The notes beneath the pieces are model-generated. The model made no database searches. It worked only from the letters and a program-made list of their open reading frames with translations, and was not told the DNA's origin. Shown in pieces: positions 61,401 to 64,000 of a stretch of 64,000 nucleotides of DNA. The stretch is from Gammaproteobacteria bacterium (GTDB lineage: Bacteria > Pseudomonadota > Gammaproteobacteria > JACCYU01), in the NCBI GenBank assembly GCA_013695765.1, contig JACCZW010000155.1:1-64000 (forward strand), read 5' to 3'. The position numbers and the translations under genes were made by a program. Numbering within the stretch: position 1 is the first letter of the stretch; each line of letters starts with the position of its first letter.

Positions 61401-61443
61401 CGCCGGCCACAAACGCCGAATGAAATGGATTTCGATGATTCAT
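58405..61443 (-). CDS. Secreted beta-propeller / phosphoesterase fusion protein
   Basis: 1012-aa periplasmic or exported protein with signal peptide (1-30, LSGVAAQ). Residues about 60-480 form a YncE-like beta-propeller (VAVNSSGDRLLVVN, LVLNAAGTRLYVAS, LALSPDEATLFVTN); about 520-930 form an alkaline-phosphatase-superfamily phosphoesterase (VVKENRTYDQVLGDL, RLPHDHFGD, IEDDAQDGGDHVDAHRS). GGAGGTAATAAATG gives a strong start at 61443. Same strand as the TonB receptor downstream (160-bp gap), so they may share a transcript. Confidence 0.88.
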   Translation of the reverse strand: MNHRNPFHSAFVAGAVAATMLASGLSGVAAQSEGVNIARPGQWQPVRGEVLPTGMRITPEAADTASFEPLNPNLPAFPDYRAGQAVDTAISPDGDTMLVLTSGYNRLNDPSGEQVPEASNEYVFVYDISRGKPRKQQVLQVPNAYNGVTWNPARQEFYVSGGVDDNVHIYSNAGGAWAEDGMPIELGHDAGLGVDVAPLAAGVAVNSSGDRLLVVNLENDSASLIDLDLRVEVAEQDLRPGLIDPGKSGVAGGEFPFGVVFKGDDKAYVTSQRDREIVVLSVEDDVLSVTGRIETDGQPNHLVLNAAGTRLYVASDNSDTVDVVDTEADEIIEQISTTAPESIFPNDEGFKGSNPNNLALSPDEATLFVTNGGTNSVAFVELGEMALDPALAEARHAEAAEEDSLAQNSDVVGLVPTGWYPNAVSVSADGGWLYAVNGKDEAGPNPGGCTDNLSEEEDASAECSGRNLYVWQLEKAGLLAMPMPDAQQLATLTWQVAANSNFPTARDHAQRSRMMNFVRNRIEHVIYVVKENRTYDQVLGDLEVGNGDPSLAILSPYAPNHQQWARQFITLDNFYDSGETSNTGWNWTTAARTTDYTEKSSPVNYAGRGLTYDWEGTNRNVNVAYKSIEKRQLSNPAVPFDPDLLPGTADVAAPDAPESEIEENEAGTGYLWDTALRAGLTVRNYGFYGDLSRYFLSEDDPNFIPTVQDPFAHGILQFFPTKQSLMNITDPYFRGYDQKYPDLWRYQEWEREFDQYVASGNLPNLSLVRLPHDHFGDFDTAVAGVNTVETQMADNDYATALLVEKIANSPYAHNTLIFVIEDDAQDGGDHVDAHRSIGYVIGPYVKQGAVVSEHYTTVSMLRTIEDVLGMQPMGLNDGLAEPMADVFDRNQIEWDYKAIVPEILRTTELTLPPKRAGARFAAVDYPICFDEPQQSAVYWTRAMRGQDFTVEDNLHTARFNHALWAGLKGEDAPYPMIRHGRDMRENRQVLLARHETSLRKACTPQAERIAKR

Positions 61444-61527
61444 TTATTACCTCCAGTGATTGGAAAAACAGGAATGTCGCCTGTTCCAGATGGCGGATTG
61501 AGGAGGTATGTTCAGTGCCCTCTTCGC

Positions 61528-61546
61528 GTTGAACTTCTGGTTCAAC
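61528..61546. promoter_or_regulatory. Inverted repeat upstream of the propeller-phosphoesterase gene
   Basis: GTTGAAC-TTCTG-GTTCAAC, a perfect 7-bp inverted repeat 85 bp before the start codon. It has operator size and position. The 281-bp gap 61444-61724 holds no gene. Confidence 0.4.
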
Positions 61547-61724
61547 TACCGAAGGAGTATCGGGGGGCCGTGTGACTAAAGGATGACGTAATCTTGAAGA
61601 ATTGAAAAAAGCTTGTTGACGCAGACCACTGATAAGAAAGTCGTCATTGCGCCTTGTGCAGAGGCTTCCTAGCGCTGCGTTTTGTAGCTTCGCACGCCGA
61701 TGCCCTGACGACGTGATGATGTCG

Positions 61725-62387
61725 TCACGCGCGGCGCGACGTCCTCGGCCAGTGGTGAAGATAACGCCCAAGGGCGCCCGCCAGCGCGCTCAGCAGGGCC
61801 ACTCCGCCGAAGTGCCAGACCAGCACCATTAGACTCGCATCCGGCGGATGAAAAAGCCGTAAGCCGAAATTACCCAGCGCGGCCGCGGCCAGCGCGCCCA
61901 TTGCCATGGTCATACGCGGCGCCAGCGGGGCGCCACGACGCAACATGACGAACATCGCGATCGCGGGGATGGCGCCGACAATCATGATTTTAGGCGCACA
62001 GTGCCAGTCCGGCTGGATAGTCAGACCCGCCGCGCCATAGCGCAGCCAGTCCTGCAGGCAGCCGTGACCCAGACTGCCAAACCACACCGCGAGCGGCAAC
62101 AGCGGCAACAACAGTAGCCGGCGTGAAATGCCGGGGATCACCGCGCAGAACGCGGCGAACGCGGCGCAAACCGCCGTGAGCAGGGTGGCTGTCTGTTCGA
62201 TCAGAAAACGGGTACTGGCGATTTCGTCCAGGTCGGCGCGCACGCCCATGCCGATCACGATCAGCGCGACGCAAGGCAGTGCGACGATGAGCCACAGAGC
62301 CAGGCGCCGCCACGGGGACGGCAGTCGGCCCGCGCCTGTGTCGGACGCCACCAGATTACGGATCAGATCGTCTGTCGTTTCCATCAT
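61725..62387 (-). CDS. nrsF: NrsF-family (DUF1109) anti-sigma factor
   Basis: 220-aa integral membrane protein with six hydrophobic helices of the DUF1109/NrsF family. The short cytoplasmic N-terminus (MMETTDDLIRNLVAS) would hold the sigma factor. Cys110 (GHGC) and Cys130 (DWHC) are candidates for sensing metal or redox stress, as proposed for Caulobacter NrsF. ATG 62387 overlaps the sigma gene as ATGA. Confidence 0.9.
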   Translation of the reverse strand: MMETTDDLIRNLVASDTGAGRLPSPWRRLALWLIVALPCVALIVIGMGVRADLDEIASTRFLIEQTATLLTAVCAAFAAFCAVIPGISRRLLLLPLLPLAVWFGSLGHGCLQDWLRYGAAGLTIQPDWHCAPKIMIVGAIPAIAMFVMLRRGAPLAPRMTMAMGALAAAALGNFGLRLFHPPDASLMVLVWHFGGVALLSALAGALGRYLHHWPRTSRRA

Positions 62388-62959
62388 TCGGGTTTCTTAA
62401 GCCTTGTGCGCAACGCCTTGATCGCCCTGTGCACGGATACTTTCAGCGACGCGACGCTCATGCCGGACTCGTGCGCGGCCTCCTTCAAGGACATTTCACG
62501 CAGCTTTACCAGTTCCACCGCGCGGCGCTGTCCGGCGGGCAGGCTTGCTATGGCGTGGAGCAGCGCTTCGCCGTCCTCGGATCCGTTTTCATTAGTAGTA
62601 TTCGTTTCGTCCGGCGAAAAGGTTTCATAAAACCCTTCCGCCGCCTGTTCGGCCGACTTCAAGCGCACGTAACGTCGCCCGCTGTCGGCCACACGATTGC
62701 GCACGATCGCGGCCAGCCACGGCGCGAACGGGCGCTCGGGGCTGTAAGTCGCCCGCACGGCGTGCACCGACAGCAACACGTCCTGCACGATATCCTCGAT
62801 ATCCACTGGCCGGATATAACTCCGCTGCACACGCACTGCGTTGCGCACCTTGGGGACGAGCTTGCGCAATAGACAGTCGTAAGACACACGATCGCCCTCC
62901 TGCGCCGCTTTCATCAGGCGGCGCAGTCCGGAATCCCCGTCGTCCTCCTGTCTCTCCAT
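62384..62959 (-). CDS. SigF-like ECF sigma factor
   Basis: 191-aa ECF sigma factor. Region 2 spans about 17-85 (DIEDIVQDVLLSVHAV), region 4 about 130-185 (LPAGQRRAVELVKLREMSLKEAA, SVASLKVSVHRAIK). The partner is the DUF1109 protein encoded next. In Caulobacter the equivalent pair controls a DUF692/DoxX operon from GTAACC-N16-CGAA promoters, and that sequence precedes the divergent hvfA-like gene here. Confidence 0.93.
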   Translation of the reverse strand: MERQEDDGDSGLRRLMKAAQEGDRVSYDCLLRKLVPKVRNAVRVQRSYIRPVDIEDIVQDVLLSVHAVRATYSPERPFAPWLAAIVRNRVADSGRRYVRLKSAEQAAEGFYETFSPDETNTTNENGSEDGEALLHAIASLPAGQRRAVELVKLREMSLKEAAHESGMSVASLKVSVHRAIKALRTRLKKPE

Positions 62960-63036
62960 ACAAACTCTGCGATGGGTGAAACGTTGTGATCAGCACCGTT
63001 AATGGCTTACATCGACCGTGTTTTTTTCGGCGCAGT

Positions 63037-63062
63037 GTAACCTTTGCCGGGGTGATAACGAA
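63037..63062 (+). promoter_or_regulatory. SigF-type promoter for the hvfA-hvfX unit
   Basis: GTAACC (63037-63042), exactly 16 bp, then CGAA (63059-63062): the published Caulobacter SigF consensus. It lies in the divergent region between the sigma gene and the precursor, about 57 bp upstream of the precursor ATG, a sensible leader length. Confidence 0.75.
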
Positions 63063-63118
63063 TAGACGGGTGTAACGCCGAACAAAACATTACATAACCC
63101 TTAACGGAGATTTGACAC

Positions 63119-63391
63119 ATGAACACACAACGCAACCTCAAGATGCTGGCGATCGCCGCCGGCACGGCACTGACGGCAGGCGCGGCAGCCATACCAGCGG
63201 CCAACGCCGGGCAGAATCCGTTCAGCATGACCGAACTTTCATCCGGCTACAGCGTCGCCGGCATTGACCTGGACGTCGTCCGCTTCGCCGACGGCAAGTG
63301 CGGCTCGAACAAGGAAAAGGAAGGCAAATGCGGCGAAGACAAACAGGGCGAAGGTAAATGCGGCGAGGGCAAGTGCGGAGAGAATAAGTAA
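63119..63391 (+). CDS. hvfA: HvfA-like RiPP precursor (copper metallophore type)
   Basis: 90-aa precursor with a Sec signal (1-30, IPAANA end) closely matching the copy at 55.9 kb. Four GKCG motifs (Cys61, 71, 81, 86), the last three as EGKCG. Between signal and motifs lies a short unique part (SSGYSVAGIDLDVVRF). ATG 63119 has GGAGA upstream. Under a SigF-type promoter and followed by hvfX. Maturation would need an MNIO enzyme not seen here. Confidence 0.9.
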   Translation: MNTQRNLKMLAIAAGTALTAGAAAIPAANAGQNPFSMTELSSGYSVAGIDLDVVRFADGKCGSNKEKEGKCGEDKQGEGKCGEGKCGENK

Positions 63392-63416
63392 GCTGCCGGT
63401 CAGCCCTGCAATGACA

Positions 63417-63447
63417 CGGCGGGCCGGTCTCCGGTCCGCCGGTTTTT
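63417..63447 (+). terminator. Terminator-like hairpin between hvfA and hvfX
   Basis: CGGCGGGCCGG pairs with CCGGTCCGCCG (one G-T pair) around a 3-nt loop and is followed by five T. It should let only part of the transcripts reach hvfX, keeping the precursor in excess. Confidence 0.85.
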
Positions 63448-63520
63448 GATATCCACCATAGCGTTCAATACAGACCTGCCCTACGCCGGCCGGCCACATA
63501 GCATTGAAGGAGCCTCCACC

Positions 63521-63982
63521 GTGATTACCCTGATTCGCGCCGCAACCCCGCTGATCGACGGACTGAACAGAACTGGCGAATGGCTGCCGCAACTGGGACT
63601 GCGCGCGCTGATCGCGTACGAATTCTGGGGATCGGGCGTGGAAAAACTGCGCGGCGAGAACTGGTTTGGGGACGTAATGCACATGTTCCCATTTCCGTTT
63701 AATGTGGTGCCGACCGACATTAGTTGGGCAATTGCGACCTGGTCGGAGTTAATAGGCGCCGTGGCGCTGGCGGTCGGTCTGGGCACGCGATTCTTCGCTG
63801 CCACTTTCATCATCCTGGACCTGGTGGCCTGGTACACGGTGCACGCGGGCCTCGGCTACAACGTATGCGACAACGGTTTCCAACTGCCGCTGATGTACCT
63901 GATTTTGCTGCTGCCGCTGCTGTTCAGCGGCGCGGGCAAGGCGAGCGTGGATTATCTGCTCTCACGGCGGTTCCTGGCATGA
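63521..63982 (+). CDS. hvfX: HvfX/DoxX-family membrane protein
   Basis: 153-aa DoxX-family protein with four hydrophobic helices (ALRALIAYEFWGSGVEKL, ELIGAVALAVGLGTRFFAA, LPLMYLILLLPLLF). DoxX proteins are standard partners of HvfA/MNIO copper-RiPP operons. GTG 63521 with AAGGAG ten bases upstream; the longer frame runs through the terminator. The window ends 18 bp later, so hvfB/hvfC could follow. Confidence 0.88.
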   Translation: MITLIRAATPLIDGLNRTGEWLPQLGLRALIAYEFWGSGVEKLRGENWFGDVMHMFPFPFNVVPTDISWAIATWSELIGAVALAVGLGTRFFAATFIILDLVAWYTVHAGLGYNVCDNGFQLPLMYLILLLPLLFSGAGKASVDYLLSRRFLA

Positions 63983-64000
63983 CTTGCGGACGCGACTGAA

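Overview
The window is a contiguous, GC-rich bacterial chromosome segment. Gene content and order point to a gammaproteobacterium: lptBAC-kdsCD beside rpoN-hpf, the mla phospholipid-transport operon next to murA, petABC followed by sspAB, and lpoA-yraN-diaA divergent from rsmI. HprK, short-form HisG and Mrp/ApbC together suggest a deep-branching, possibly Chromatiales or Acidiferrobacterales-like lineage, but that is only an inference from gene order. I saw no rRNA, tRNA, CRISPR array or intact insertion sequence.

Layout. 1-8.6 kb, minus strand: a structured repeat, then HPr, a mannose-type EIIA, RapZ, HprK, HPF, RpoN, LptB, LptA, LptC, KdsC and KdsD. 8.9-12.0 kb, plus strand: KaiB, KaiC and a frameshifted PAS-GGDEF gene. 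12.2-24.3 kb, plus strand: mlaFEDCB, murA, a broken DUF4258 gene with a small partner, hisG, DAHP synthase, hisD, a NIF3 protein and the cytochrome bc1 operon petABC. 24.5-27.9 kb: sspA, sspB, a macrodomain protein and a YbaL-type antiporter. 28-31.1 kb, minus strand: a cation/proton antiporter, a GlcD-like oxidase and a DiaA-like SIS protein, followed by an inverted second copy of the structured repeat. 31.6-39.2 kb: yraN, lpoA, rsmI, dcd, apbC and metG.

39.3-52.8 kb is accessory. It holds HicBA, a frameshifted DUF3883 gene, NnrU, a hybrid sensor kinase, a PanE-like reductase, LspA and CinA. After these come a truncated PAS membrane protein, a YoeB/YefM-like pair, a methyltransferase tail, two separated fragments of a second cinA copy bracketing a flavin reductase and DUF4160/DUF2442 genes, a truncated YoeB and a molybdenum-carrier-like protein. 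53-55.7 kb carries a TylF-like methyltransferase, a VOC protein, RsxB and endonuclease III.

55.9-64 kb is the most interesting part. Two small secreted precursors with repeated GKCG motifs (HvfA/bufferin type, the class whose Cys residues are converted by MNIO enzymes into copper-binding oxazolone/thioamide groups) flank a TonB-dependent receptor and a beta-propeller/phosphoesterase protein. The second precursor lies next to a SigF-like sigma factor and its NrsF (DUF1109) anti-sigma factor, has a GTAACC-N16-CGAA promoter, and is followed by a DoxX-family HvfX protein. No MNIO maturase (HvfB) or HvfC partner is inside the window; they may lie just past its right edge. Each precursor is followed at once by a strong terminator hairpin.

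Housekeeping genes look intact. Four accessory genes (PAS-GGDEF, DUF4258, DUF3883, TonB receptor) each carry one frameshift or nonsense change, which may be real decay or assembly error.
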